Origin: Malania oleifera
Taxonomy: Eukaryota; Streptophyta; Magnoliopsida; Santalales; Ximeniaceae
Direction: 5' to 3'
DNA: 64,000 nucleotides
Assembly: GCF_029873635.1 (NCBI RefSeq)
Contig: NC_080418.1
Location: 12,627,562-12,691,561, forward strand
This document shows, one piece after another, positions 38,843 to 50,514 of this stretch. Numbering within the stretch: the stretch's first letter is position 1; the number at the start of each line of letters is the position of its first letter. Under the pieces are notes generated by a model. The model worked only from the letters and a program-made list of their open reading frames with translations, had not been told where the DNA came from and ran no database searches. The translations under genes were made by a program, and so were the position numbers.

Positions 38843-39371
38843 ATTCAACATTTGTATTCTTATCAGTTGGCTGGCCAATCTCAGTATGTTCTGTTTAGTC
38901 GGTTGACCAGTCCATTTTTTGAAAATCTTTCATTTTTCATTTTTAAACCCTTTTGTTATTTAAAAAACTTAAATATAACTTGTCCAACACATTTTCAGGA
39001 TTTTAAAAGTCTGGTCTCCAAGTCCATATACCCTAAAAGAGCTTCAAAAATATTTGAAAAGGTATTTAAAATATGAAGCACTTACATAAAGACTTCTGAG
39101 ACTTTAAACAATTTTGGCGCTTGAGTCTTTTGCCTCTCTTGCTTTTCCTCAAGCTTTGAAATTCTTTCAAGCTTTCTCTCATATACTTCAAGCTTTAAAA
39201 ATATTATCTTAAAATCCATACTTTAGGCTTTATATGATTAACCTTCTTTGAAGTATAAGTTTTAGCACATTCTCTTTTGTAAACCCTGAAATAGCATTAC
39301 TCAACCAAATATGTTAAGTTTATCTTATTTGTTAGCATCAAAATAGGATGTTAAACCTTGTATGGCCAATA
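38843..39371 (-). repeat. copia 5' LTR, second segment
   Basis: Resumes at ATTCAACATTTGTATTC, exactly where the left LTR continues after GGGCAGTT. It runs to GGCCAATA, where the expected terminal CA has become TA. The copy at 58492 keeps CA. ATGTA follows at 39372. Confidence 0.85.
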
Positions 39372-39373
39372 AT

Positions 39374-39374
39374 G

Positions 39375-39435
<61 letters not shown>

Positions 39436-39455
39436 TTGTGTATGTGTGTGTGTAT
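39374..39455. repeat. (TATG)n/(TG)n microsatellite
   Basis: TATG repeats grade into TG repeats. The equivalents in copies B and C are at about 52374-52434 and 58493-58542. The copia element inserted at its edge. Confidence 0.92.
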
Positions 39456-40957
39456 AAATTTAAATAGATCATAGTGTTTCTAGCTTACTTTTTTTTTTTT
39501 TTTTTTTTTTACCACTTATAAGATGCCGTCATTGTTGGTTGGATAAATTTAAATAGATCATAGTGTTTCAAAGCCACATACAATATTTGTGAGAATGATT
39601 ATAATGTGTTGAATGTTAAAATATTTTTGGAAGAATGAGTGAAGTTCAAATGAATTTTAAACTTCATCTCTAAATTTACTTTTGCATATGCTAAGTGAAA
39701 ATTCTATCAATAATGGACTCATTTGCATTATTTGATTATTATAGTTGTTTTTGAGTCTTAAAGAAGTCATGTAAACCATTATCAACGTCACATTTTATTT
39801 TTTCATAGAACCATAGTCTGATCTAGATTGTTTGTGGGATGCATAAACACATTACATTATTTAATGCAGTTTATATGAAGATCTTTTGCACTCATAAAAT
39901 TCATTAATTACTGATTGGATTATTGTGAACTGTTTAGTGTAAACACTCAGGTTTGGAACATATCTTTATGGAAAATGTCTTATTTACAGGGGAAATGCTG
40001 CCAAAATTTCTTAAAATTGATAAAATTTAGCTATTTAATATAGTATGATTTTTTTTAACTTTGCCCGAATGTCCGATTATTTTTCTATCAACTCATTGAT
40101 ACTTATAGTACGTATATGGTCAAAAATTGTATACTAATTTTTTTGATAAGTCTTAATTTGTAGGGTTTGCGACTGTCACACCATCAACACGATGTCATGC
40201 ACTACAGAAGGATGCAATTTTTGATTTTTTTTTTTTTGTATTTTTTTTCATTATCTAAACTATGAGATTCATGTATAAAACATTCGGAATTTGTATAATG
40301 TATTTGTAATTGTATTTGATTTTGAAATAGAATTTTTAATAATTTATGAATCTTTTTAATAATTATGGTTTAATTTATGCAAAAATGTAATTACAAATTT
40401 TCACAAGAATTAATGATTTAAAAAATATTATTTTTCAATTATTAGTGACGATTTCTATAGATATTAGTGACGGATCAAAACCATCACTAATACTACACTA
40501 TCAGTGACGAATTATGATTCTTCACTAAAGACTAATAAGTATTAGTGACGGTTTTCATCCTTTACTAAAGTCCAACTATTAGTGACGAATTGAAAATCGT
40601 CACTAATGCTACACTATTAGTAACAAATTATGATCCTTCACTAATACTAGACTATTAGTGACGGTTTTGAAATTCGTCACTGATACCCTACTATTAGTGA
40701 CGAATTTGTGCCGAGCCAATATAGAATTAATAGTGACGGTATTGGGGTTTTAGTGACGGTTATAATCCATCACTAATACTATATTATTAGTGACGGTTTC
40801 AAAATTCGTCACTAATAATTAGTAGTAACGGTAGATATAACAACTAATTTAAAACCGTCACTAATATTTATAAATTCGTCACTAATACTGTTAGTGACGA
40901 TTTTATGATTATTAGTGATGGTTTTAATCCTTCACTAATAACCTTATTTTTTGTAGT
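39456..40957 (+). mobile_element. right-end fragment of a second CACTA family (copy A)
   Basis: 40440-40957 holds TTAGTGACGG-type repeats and ends TTATTTTTTGTAGTG. At 39990 it carries AAATGCTGCCAAAATTTC, the complement of a motif shared with the big CACTA element. Its left end and transposase are missing. The terminal bases match the left end at 59239. Confidence 0.75.
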
Positions 40958-42540
40958 GGGAATGGATGGGTCACTAAGCTCACAAGGAAGTGGGATGCTA
41001 GGTGGTGATGGCAAGCTAGGATGGGATGTGTTATAAGGAGGGGCTTTTTGCAAACGAGTTTGCATAAGCTGGGGGTGTGTTAGGAAGATGGAGGATGAAA
41101 GCAGAAGAAGATTTACCAAAGAGGAATCATGGAGGAGGCTCAATGGTAACATATAAGGTAACATCTCATCATATTTAAGACAAGACTAGACAATGGATAG
41201 GAAGAAGAAAACTAAGGAGGGGCCACAACATCATTTTGCCAAAATGACTTAGTGCAATGGCATCATTTGGCAAAAGGGGCGTGTGCTCGAATTTTTTATT
41301 TTAAGAATTGCCACATCCAAAATGACATAATTTCTAGCTCAACCATATGTTTGTCTATCTTGTCTTGCCAAGTAATTAATTTACTATTATTTTTATTTAT
41401 TTTTTTACCAATAAAATTGCCGAAAAAATCTAGGAGAAAAGTAGACAAGCTAAAAATACCATAGAATAGGCAAAAAAAAAAAAAAGACCCCAAAGATAGG
41501 GATTTTCTTAATTTTATTTGAAAAAACTTGAAAGACGTATAGATTATTTAAAACCATTTTGAATCATTCTAGATCACTTGAAATGGCAAAAACTTGACCA
41601 AAAAAGGGATTTAAGTACTTCAAAATGAAAAAATAAAAAATTGCACAAAAAGAGAGGACAATCAGGGTTTGCCCTATCTCAATTTTAGTCTAGTGTTTAG
41701 GGTCATTTCAAATAGAATTTAGTGTTGAATCATTATGGTAGTTGCTTGTTACTAATTTTAAAGACAATTACACAAGATCATGACAACCAATATAATGATC
41801 CAACCATTATGCAATTTTATTTTGTATGTGTGCATGTTTTTATGTATGCCCCATTTCTTGATGTCTGGCCTAACTTACATTGCTTGATTTAAAAGTCCAC
41901 TCAAAACAAGGTTGATAGCTTAAGATGTAGAGTCTTAATCTTACACTGTGCAAGCATTACTTTTTAGAAAAACATTATTCCCCTTCGATTATGCAACATT
42001 GCAACAAAATTGTGATTTGATTGCAATTTCTGCATTGTTTTTGGGTCCTCCTAATTGAGACTAATAAAACTTGATGTCACTCACAATAGAACAAGTTTCA
42101 TATCTTAAACCTTGCTTTGAATCATTAGGTTCACTGAAAAAGGGGGGGGGGGGGGAGGAGAATTCTGCTACATCTTTCCATAAACTTAAAAGAGGTCATG
42201 CACAGGCTACTATATGAAGGAATTAAGCTAAACATCCCACATATTTTCTCCCTTTTATTTCATAGGTAAACCAAACTGGTGAGAGTACAACCTCTACTAG
42301 AAAAACAAAGAAAAACTTATTACCTTTTAGCATAATCACAAATATAAAATGTGCTTTCATTTCTTTACACTTGGGAGTGTGTGTGTGAGTAAGGCTTGCA
42401 AAGGTTAAGAGAAGTTGGCTCATAGAATAAGTCAATAAAGCAAAAGGTAGTGTTTGATTCTCTAACTTTATAAAAATTCTATAGAACTCATTTTAGTATA
42501 TCACCCACAAAAAAAAAAAGGGATTTTCAACACTCTTCTT
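40958..42540. other. 3' flank of the GRAS gene
   Basis: Mostly AT-rich. A Leu/Ser-rich ORF (40868-41164, minus) recurs altered in copy B (53851-54105) with a frame change, so it is probably not conserved coding sequence. A poly-G run lies at 42141-42155 and a poly-A at 41470-41484. The part from about 41534 onward is deleted in copy B. Confidence 0.5.
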
Positions 42541-44565
42541 CTACACCCAACAAGATATAGCAAGCATAATTCGACCCCTCCATCTATGCAACATCCAATG
42601 ATCATCTTCATCAATTGCAAAATCTTTGTGATAGCCAGCTTTCACCTTTGCCCTTAATGTCTTAATGAGTTCCCTATCCAAAGGGAGTTGTTTGAACCCA
42701 AAGCTTATATTTTGCTTTTGCCAAAGTTTGTATGGCAAAGGCCTCACAATCCTCTCTAAACCCTCACATGCTACGACATTGATAATCTCCCGCCCATAAA
42801 ACTCTTTCTCAAATAGCAACCTCCCCTCATTTTCATGGGGTAAGGTAGTGTCAAGCATATCAAACAATGAAGAGTAGTGAAAAAGTGCCTCATGGAAGCG
42901 TGTGACAAAGAAAGGGGAGTTGAAGGATCCGTTAATTATACCATGGATAAAAATGTGTGGCTTTATCTTTCGGATTAATTCTCGAAGAATATCCCTTGGA
43001 CAATTTGTCATGATGGTCTCATCAAGTAGATATTCCAGTCGATGCAAGCAGTTCACAATAACTATCTCATTGTCATCAATCTTGAGGTCTTCAATTTGGA
43101 TAGTTTCCCATTTTTGTGCAATGCCATTATACTCAAACGGAACATTAAAGCGCTTACAATATTGTGCCAAGATATGACCCGTCTCTTCAACTTTTTTTGC
43201 TGGCCCAATAGGGTGAGGGATCTCTATCCCTGTAATGCGAAGTTTAGGAGGCCCACCAAGTTTCTGTGAGAGAGTTTGGATAACGACAGGCCATTGGAAA
43301 CCACATAAGATACCAAAATCTATAATATGAAGTTTGGTTGCCATCTTGGCTAAATTCAAGATGTAATGATTTGAAAAGCTAAAGTTGATTCTCTTGAATG
43401 GGCATGCAGAAAGAAAAGATTGGTAAGCTTTTAGCTGATCGGTTGTCGATGGCCTGTCGGAAGACAAAGAAGCAAAAATTTGAGACCCAGTACCAACCAG
43501 TCGTGCCTCGAGGGCATTGGCAAAATAATGGGCAACCCTTTGAGATCCGTCACCAAATGGAGAAGCATGCTGTCTAATCTCTTTTAACGTTTTATCCACA
43601 TTCTTGTCATCATTAATGGATATTGCTCTTGCGCAGAAAAGGAGGAGAGACCTGAAATCAACTTCTTGTTTTATATTTCGCTTGTGCTTTGCACGATCCT
43701 TTCGGCCATTATATCCCAACTGTTGTTTATTGCGCGAAACTTCATTATTACAATTGCACACCGGAGGCTTCATGTGATCATCACAAGAAACGAAAACCTT
43801 ATCAAACAACTCCAACAATTCATACTCTTCCTCATAAGCTATTAACTGCTTCTTCCTCGATTCTTTTGTATCTATATCCTTCCTAAGCTGATCCTTCCTT
43901 TCCCTTGCACCAATTGGCTGCAGATTCTCCCTCTTCGTATTCTTCTCTACCTCGTTGTGTGGACTGTCATTTTTTAACATTGGAGGTAACGCACTATTCT
44001 CAAGATCAATAATTGAAAGATTTTCACAAGGAAAATATTTACTAGCACCCACTTCTCCCACACTTCTAGGTTGCAAACTGATGGTCTCATCAGCACCAAA
44101 AGAATTTGGGTGAAGAAGTGTACTTACAGAAGGGTTTTTGATGCCATCAAAACTCACACCCAAGCAGCAGCTACTCACAGAGCTGAAAGGCATTTGAGAA
44201 ATAGACTGAAAAATGGAGCCGCTGACAGCATTTCTGTCGCTGCCAAAGCTATCATCATGGGAAGAATTATCAGGGCAGGGAAGCTCGGTGAGCTGGTCGC
44301 GTGAGGGAGGGTATTTCTCACCGAGAACATCGCTGAATGATTTTTCGGCAGCTTGGAGAGCCAAAGGGTCAACGAGCATGCCGGATCCCTCCTCCATCGT
44401 CTCCTCTTCCATGAGCATCTCCAAGATGCGCTTGAAAGAAGAATCTGCGGAGAGGTCGCCGTCGTCATCTCGATGATCAGAGTCTGCCTCCGGTGGTCTC
44501 ACAGTGGAAGGGAGAACCAAGTAACCTGGGTCTCGCTCATGCGGATTAACAGCAGGGAAATCCAT
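42541..44565 (-). CDS. GRAS transcription regulator, SCL14/SCL9-like (LISCL subfamily)
   Basis: One uninterrupted ORF of 674 codons, without introns as is usual for GRAS genes. The N-terminal 300 residues are acidic and low-complexity, with the subfamily-type start (DFPAVNPHERDPGYLVLP) and a SFKRILEMLMEEE segment. The GRAS domain fills about 303-674: leucine-rich region I (VDFRSLLLFCARA), VHIID-type motif LHIIDFGILCGFQWP near 413, leucine-rich region II (QIEDLKIDDNEIVIVNCL), PFYRE region (HIFIHGIINGSFNSPFFVTRF), then CEGLERIVRP and a final SAW motif (HWMLHRWRGRIM). LISCL proteins act in the nucleus as co-regulators, for example with TGA factors in stress and detoxification responses. The exact role here is unknown. 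The start is the first ATG of the subfamily motif. A copia element lies about 470 bp upstream, so expression may be altered. A truncated duplicate is at 54480-56035. Confidence 0.93.
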   Translation of the reverse strand: MDFPAVNPHERDPGYLVLPSTVRPPEADSDHRDDDGDLSADSSFKRILEMLMEEETMEEGSGMLVDPLALQAAEKSFSDVLGEKYPPSRDQLTELPCPDNSSHDDSFGSDRNAVSGSIFQSISQMPFSSVSSCCLGVSFDGIKNPSVSTLLHPNSFGADETISLQPRSVGEVGASKYFPCENLSIIDLENSALPPMLKNDSPHNEVEKNTKRENLQPIGARERKDQLRKDIDTKESRKKQLIAYEEEYELLELFDKVFVSCDDHMKPPVCNCNNEVSRNKQQLGYNGRKDRAKHKRNIKQEVDFRSLLLFCARAISINDDKNVDKTLKEIRQHASPFGDGSQRVAHYFANALEARLVGTGSQIFASLSSDRPSTTDQLKAYQSFLSACPFKRINFSFSNHYILNLAKMATKLHIIDFGILCGFQWPVVIQTLSQKLGGPPKLRITGIEIPHPIGPAKKVEETGHILAQYCKRFNVPFEYNGIAQKWETIQIEDLKIDDNEIVIVNCLHRLEYLLDETIMTNCPRDILRELIRKIKPHIFIHGIINGSFNSPFFVTRFHEALFHYSSLFDMLDTTLPHENEGRLLFEKEFYGREIINVVACEGLERIVRPLPYKLWQKQNISFGFKQLPLDRELIKTLRAKVKAGYHKDFAIDEDDHWMLHRWRGRIMLAISCWV

Positions 44566-45039
44566 GGAGTTGAGCTCAAGGGATGGATTTGTCTCTGGGT
44601 CTCAAAAATTCAATGTGTGTGTGAAAAAAGTAAAGGACAAGCCCATTGGGACGCGGACATGTCTCACGGCCTACTTGGGTAGGAATTTAGAGTTTTTTCC
44701 GGTTTTTGTTTTAATTTATTTTAAAATATTTTTAAAAAGTTTGGGTGAAATTTTATTTTGCCTTGTTCTAAAAAACGGATGGTCAAGCATATTTTAATCT
44801 GGGAGAACTCATCGCCTGCTGATGCGTGAAAACCAAAAAACACTGGATGGTCTAACATTCTTTAAACCATTTTTTTATAAAAATGCTACTTGGTGTAGCA
44901 TTTTTTTTGTTATGTTCTAATGCTGCTCTCTTCCTCCCTGGTGTAGCATTTTTTTTGTTATGTTCTAGTGCTGCTCTCTTCCTCCCTTCCCTTCCCCTGT
45001 TTCAGCGATGGTACTCCAGATGGTGCCTAGCCATCATGT
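44566..45039 (-). promoter_or_regulatory. GRAS 5' flank with 48 bp tandem duplication
   Basis: The flank is shared with 56036-56462 in copy B. A 48 bp unit (GGTGTAGCATTTTTTTTG onward) occurs twice at 44891-44938 and 44939-44986 in copy A, but once in copy B. I see no clear TATA box on the minus strand. The last five bases, CATGT (45035-45039), are the target duplication of the copia insertion. Confidence 0.5.
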
Positions 45040-45703
45040 TGTTGGGTTTTCCCTCCTTGTAGGGCCCAAGAGATTGGAAAGCTTTTTCTTTAATGTTGTT
45101 TGGCTTCTCAAGAAGCCTGTCTGCCACGCCTAGCTATTCCTGGGCTTCTCCCAACCGGCGCTTCATGTGCACAACTCAGCAAATAGTGGCTACCCCCAAT
45201 TTTTTTTTTTTTTCTCTATTCAGTTTTTCGATCCTCTCAGTTCTGTCAATCTCCATTCTGTTTTCTACACACACGATACCTCACCAGCTCCCAACGCCTG
45301 CAGCTAGCACCTGCAGTACGCCCACCCACTAGTGTCGGTCATCTTCTCCAGTGTAGCTACCTGCTGCTGCTTTCTTCTTCTTGCGACTCCGGCTACGTTT
45401 TATTGTTAGTATTTTTTGGGAGGTTCTGATTGTGCTAATTTGGTTGGTTCTTTCTTTGGGAGTTTTGTTCAGAATATTTGGTGAGAGCTTTCCATCTTAC
45501 TACATCTGTTTATACACTCTTGTGTATTTGTAAAGTTTATGCCTTTTGTATCCACTTTGTACAACATATTTGGTGATAGTGGATTTGGACCGCCGTGCCC
45601 CGTGGACGTACCTCAACATTTGAGGGAACCACGTTAAATTTCTTGTATCTCAATTTTTTTATTGTTTGCATTACTCCATTGATTTACTTGTGAGAATTTG
45701 TTC

Positions 45704-45758
<55 letters not shown>

Positions 45759-45770
45759 TTTTTCTCAACA
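45040..45770 (+). repeat. copia 5' LTR (731 bp)
   Basis: Ends with a (TA)n run (45705-45753) and TTTTTTCTCAACA. It differs from the 3' LTR by many substitutions and small indels, so the insertion is not recent. Confidence 0.93.
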
Positions 45771-45772
45771 AG

Positions 45773-45784
45773 TGGTATCAGAGC
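45773..45784 (+). other. primer-binding site (initiator Met-tRNA)
   Basis: TGGTATCAGAGC, two bases after the 5' LTR. Confidence 0.92.
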
Positions 45785-45818
45785 CATGTTATTTGAAAAC
45801 ATTAAATTTGTGTATATC

Positions 45819-48800
45819 ATGGATGGTAATGTTGGCCGTATGATTAGCTTCAATGGAAGCAATCGGGTAACTTGGAAAACAAAAATGCAAGATCTTTTAT
45901 TTTGCAAAGATTTGGATGGGCCTATTGAGGGTGATAGCCGAAAGCCTAAAGACATGAGTGATGATGAGTGGAATAGGCTTAATAGGAAAATCGTTGGTGT
46001 TATCCGGCAATGGATTGATGATAGTGTTTTTCATCATGTTTCTACCTAAACTTTGGCACATGAATTGTGGAAAAAAATAAAGGGTCTTTATGATAGAAAG
46101 TCGGCTACAAATAATGCTTTTCTTTTTCGAAAATTGGTGAATTTGAAATATAAAGATGGTGGTCTTATTATTGAGCATTTGAATGAGATGAAATATATTA
46201 TCAATCAACTTGCTACTATGAAAATAGTTTTTGATGATGAATTGCAGGCCTTAATGTTTCTTAACTCTTTGTCGGAAAGTTGGGAGACTTCGGTTGTGAC
46301 TGTTAGTAATTCGGCTTCCGATGGAATTGTTACTATGAACCAAGTAACTAGAAGCTTGTTAAATGAAGAAATTAGAAGAAAATCAGTTGGCTCTTCTCAT
46401 TCAGAGGCACTTGTGACAGAAAATGGGGGGAAAGGCAGAAGTAAAAGTAGATATTCTCACTGTAATGATAAATCAAAAGGTCGGTCTAACTCAGTTTCGA
46501 AAAAAGATATTGAGTGCCACTACTGTATTAAAAAGGGGCATATGAAGCGAGAGTGTAGAAAATTGAAATTTAAGGAGCAAAACAAAGAGAAAAATTTTGA
46601 GAAAAAACATGAAGACACAACTTCAGTTGAATCTGATAGTGATCTCATGGTTGTTTGTGATGAAAGCTGCATTAATTTGACAGGTCAAGAGACTAATTGG
46701 GTTATTGATTCCGGTGCATCATTCCATGTCACTTCTCGCGGAGATTTCTTAACTTCTTATTCTAAAGGAAATTATGGAGTTGTTCGGATGGGAATTGAAG
46801 GTTTATCAAAAATTGTTGGCATTGGAAATGTTTGTTTGGAAACAAATTTGGGATGCAAGTTGGTGCTCAAAGATGTGAGACATGTACCCGATATTTGACT
46901 AAATTTGATATCTATCAGAAAGCTTGATGATGAAGGGTTTGACAACCATTTTGGTAATGAAAAATGGAAGCTCGCAAAGGGTAATTTGGTGGTAGCTAAA
47001 GGCAAGAAAACCGGTACACTTTATATGATGCAAGGTAAAATTGGTAATGGTGTTGTGAATGCAATTGAAAGTCACTCTTCCACCGATTTGTGGCATAAGC
47101 GGTTTGGGCACATGAGTGAAAAAGGAATGCATTTTTTGTTCAAAAAGAAGCTCCTACACGGGATGAAGGGTACCTCTCTTAAATCTTGTGTTCATTGTTT
47201 GGTCGGTAAGAAACATAGAGCTCCTTTTCGTATAAAGTTTGTTACTAAAAAATCTAATGTTTTAGATTTGATACATTTAGATGTATGTGGTCCTTTGAAA
47301 GGTAAATCTCATGGTGGTGCACTTTATTTTGTTACCTTTATTGATGATTGTTCAAGAAAAGTTTGGGGTTACACTTTGAAGACTAAAAGATCAAGTCTTA
47401 GATGTGTTTAAGCATTTTTAGGTTAAAGTTGAAAGGGAGACTGGAAAGAACGTGAAATGTGTATGCTCGGATAATGGTGGAGAGTACATTGGTCCATTTG
47501 ATGCATATTGTTACAGCCAAGGAATTAGACATCAAAAGAACGTTAAGAAAACCCCTCAACAAAATGGTATTGCTGAAAGGATGAACCGCACTATACTAGA
47601 GAGAATGAGATGTATGCTCTCTCATGCGAAGTTGCCAATTTCATTTTGGGGTGAAGCAATGAGGACGGTGGTGGACTTGATTAATTTGTCTCCTTCAACT
47701 CCTTTACTTGGTGAAGTTCTTGACAAAATTTGGAAAGGTAAGGATGTCACTTATGATCACTTGAAAGTGTTTGGTTGTCGTGCATTTGTTCACATTCCAA
47801 AAGATGAAAGATCCAAACTTGATGACAAGACAATGCAATGTGTTTTTCTTGGCTATGGGCATGATGAATTTGGATACAGATTGTGGGATCCGGTTGACAA
47901 GAAAATTATTAGAAGCCGAGATGTTGTATTTTTTGAAGATTAAACAATTGAAGATTTTGGCACGATTGAGCAACCACAATCTAATGCGAATGATTTTGTT
48001 GACTTAGACTTACCTTCTCCACCTTTGGCACATGATGAAAATATGGAAGATGTTCTTCCACCTCTTGAAGATGTTAGAAATGATGAATTCCTAATGATGT
48101 TGAATATGAAAATGAGGGGGAGCAACAAGTTCAAAAGCAAGCTCAATTGAGAAGGTCTTCAAGAGAGTCAAGGCCTTCATCTAAATATCCATCAAGTGAC
48201 TATGTTACTCTAATGGATCAAGGGGAACTTAAAAGCTATCAAGAAGTCATGAACCATGAAAATAAAGTTGAATGGATGGAGGCTATGCAAGAGGAAATGA
48301 ATTCCATAGTTGACAATCACACTTATGATTTGGTTAAACTTCCTCCTGGAAAGAAAGCTTTTAAAAATAAATGGGTGTTTAGGCCAAAAAATGATAGAAA
48401 GAATTTTCGGTACAAGGCTAGGCTTGTGGTAAAAGGCTTTGGTCAGAAAAAGGGAATTGACTTTGATGAAATATTCTCACCGGTTGTAAAGATGTCATCT
48501 ATTCGGATTGTTCTTGGCATGGCAGCATACTTGAATTTAGAAGTTGAGCAACTAGATGTGAAAACCACTTTCTTACATGGTGACTTGGAAAATGAAATTT
48601 ACATGGAACAACTTGAAGGCTTCAAACAAAAAGGGAAAGAAAATTTAGTGTGCAAATTAAAGAAAAGTTTGTATGGGTTGAAGCAAGCACCACGGACATG
48701 GTACAAGAAATTTGATTCTTTCATGATTGATCATGGTTACTCAAAAACCTCTTCGGATGATTGTGTGTTTGTGAAAAAATTTTCGGATGGCACTTATATT

Positions 48801-49750
48801 ATTCTCTTACTCTATGTTGATGATATGCTCATTGTAAGACAGGATTTCTCCAAGATTGACAAATTGAAGTTAAGTTGAGCAAGTCTTTTTCTATGAAAGA
48901 CTTGGGACCAGCAAAACAAATTCTTGGCATGAGAATTGTTCGTGATCGTGAAAAGGGGAAAATTTGGTTGTCTTAAGAAAGTTTCATTGAAAAAGTGCTT
49001 GAAAAGTTCAATATGGATAAAGTAAAACTCATTGGTTGCCCACTTGCTAGTCACTTCAAGTTTAGTTCAAAACAAAGTCCTACAAGTGAAAAAGACAAGG
49101 AAGAGATGAAGAAAATTCCTTATGCTTCGGCCATTGATTCCTTAATGTATGCAATGGTTTGCACAAGACCGAATTTAGCTTATTTTGTTGGAGTTGTTAG
49201 TCGGTTTCTCTCAAATCCAAAAAAGGAGCATTGGTTAGTGGTAAAATGGATTCTCCAATACCTCAGAGGCACTTTAACGGCGTGCTTGTGCTTTGGAAAT
49301 GGTAAATCTACGCTCCATGGATTCACGGATGCCGACATGGCCGGTGATGTTGATTTTAGAAAATCCACTTCGGGTTATTTGATGACTTTTGTAGGGAGAG
49401 CTGTGGCATGGCAATCTAAATTACATAAATGTGTTGCTCTATCTACTATGGAAGCCGAGTTTATAGTCATTACGGAAGCTTGCAAAGAATTGCTTTGGTT
49501 GAAGAGATTCTTAAAAGAGTTGGGCATGGAACAAGAAAGGTATGTTCTTTATTGTGATAGACAAAGTGCAATTCATTTGAGTAAGAATTCTATCTTCCAT
49601 TCAAAGTCAAAACATATTGATGTTAGATATCATTGGATTCGGGATGTGTTGGATAAGAAATTATTGCGGCTTGACAAAATTCACACTAATGATAATGGTT
49701 CAGATATGATGACTAAAGCATTGTCAAGAGACAAACAAAGCGAAGTGTAG
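45819..49750 (+). pseudogene. copia gag-pol polyprotein, broken
   Basis: Start taken at 45819 (MDGNVGRMISFNGSN); an in-frame ATG at 45786 is also possible. Gag runs to about 46600, with an intact CCHC knuckle CHYCIKKGHMKREC near 46515 and a stop at 46047. The protease motif WVIDSGASFHVTS is near 46697. A stop at 46896 is followed by the integrase zinc region (LWHKRFGHM, CVHCLVGKKHR) and the first catalytic Asp (HLDVCGPLKG). A frameshift near 47400 precedes CSDNGGEY and QQNGIAERMNRT. After another shift, RT is open at 48147-48878 with LLYVDDMLIV. RNase H is open at 48995-49750 with TDADMAGD and STMEAEF. The residues needed for catalysis are mostly present, but the frame is broken at least five times. 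Confidence 0.93.
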
Positions 49751-49787
49751 AGTTTTGGCCTGATTTGTGGAGTCGTCCCCATAAGTT

Positions 49788-49801
49788 GGGAGGGGGAGAT
49801 T
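49788..49801 (+). other. polypurine tract
   Basis: GGGAGGGGGAGAT directly before the 3' LTR; it primes plus-strand DNA synthesis in this family. Confidence 0.85.
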
Positions 49802-50450
49802 TGTTGGGTTTTCCCTCCTTGTAGGGCCCAAGAGATTGGAAAGCTTTTTCTTTAATGTTGTTTGGCATCTCAAGAAGCCTATCTACCATGCCTAGCTATT
49901 CCTAGGATTCTCCCAACCGGCACTTCATGTGCACAACTTAGCAAATAGTGGTTGCCCCCAATTTTTTTTCTCTATTCAGTTTTTCGGTCCTCTCAGTGCT
50001 GCCAATCTCCATTCTGTTTTCTACACACACGATACCTCACCAGCTCCCAACGCCTGCAACCAGCACCTGCAGCACGCCCACCCACCAACACCGGTCATCT
50101 TCTCTAGTGCAGCTACCTGCTACTGCTTTCTTCTTCTTGCGACTCCGACTGCGTTTTATTATCAGTATTTTTTGGGAGGTTCTCATTGTGCTATTTTGGT
50201 TGGTTCTTTCTTTGGGAGTTTTGTTCAGAATATTTGGTGAAAGCTTTCCATCTTGCTACATTTGTTTATACACTCTTGTGTATTTGTAAGGCTTATGTCT
50301 TTTGTATCCACTTTGTACAACATATTTGGTGATAGTGGATTTGGACCGTCGTGCCCCTCAACATTTGAGGGAACCACGTTAAATTTCTTGTGTCTCAATT
50401 TTTTATTATTATTTGCATTACTCCATTTATTTACTTGTGGGAATTTGTTC

Positions 50451-50497
<47 letters not shown>

Positions 50498-50509
50498 TTT
50501 TTCTCAACA
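49802..50509 (+). repeat. copia 3' LTR (708 bp)
   Basis: Collinear with the 5' LTR. Its (TA)n run is shorter (about 50456-50491), and a stretch near 50357 is about 10 bp shorter. Confidence 0.93.
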
Positions 50510-50514
50510 CATGT

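Larger units (their letters stand above)
6106..39371 (-). mobile_element. SIRE-like Ty1/copia element, gag-only, split by nested elements
   Basis: The two LTRs are 6106-8240 and 11633-13181 plus 38843-39371. ATGTA flanks the element at 6101-6105 and 39372-39376. The primer site TGGTATCAGAGA is at 11619-11630 (minus strand) and the polypurine tract at 8241-8256. The internal region holds only a degenerate gag (9646-11550) and about 1.4 kb without recognisable protease, integrase or RT. The 5' LTR was interrupted by a 25.7 kb gypsy insertion. The gag type, long LTRs and AAAAGGGGAGAT polypurine tract suggest the SIRE/Maximus lineage (inference). Confidence 0.8.
45040..50509 (+). mobile_element. 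Tork/Tnt1-like Ty1/copia element, full length, 5,470 bp
   Basis: The LTRs are 45040-45770 and 49802-50509, both TGTTGGG...CAACA. The target duplication CATGT is at 45035-45039 and 50510-50514, and the empty site is seen in copy B (56458-56462). Primer site 45773-45784, polypurine tract 49788-49801. One gag-pol ORF with all domains in copia order (INT before RT) is interrupted by stops and frameshifts. Confidence 0.95.

Noticed and set aside
40868-41164. 98-codon Leu/Ser-rich ORF, partly repeated at 53851-54105
   Set aside because: The two copies change frame and share no coding-type conservation; it overlaps the CACTA end.
45671-45955. ORF with a long Ile/Tyr repeat
   Set aside because: The repeat is a translation of the (TA)n run in the LTR; the same effect appears at 50427-50720 and 57182-57367.
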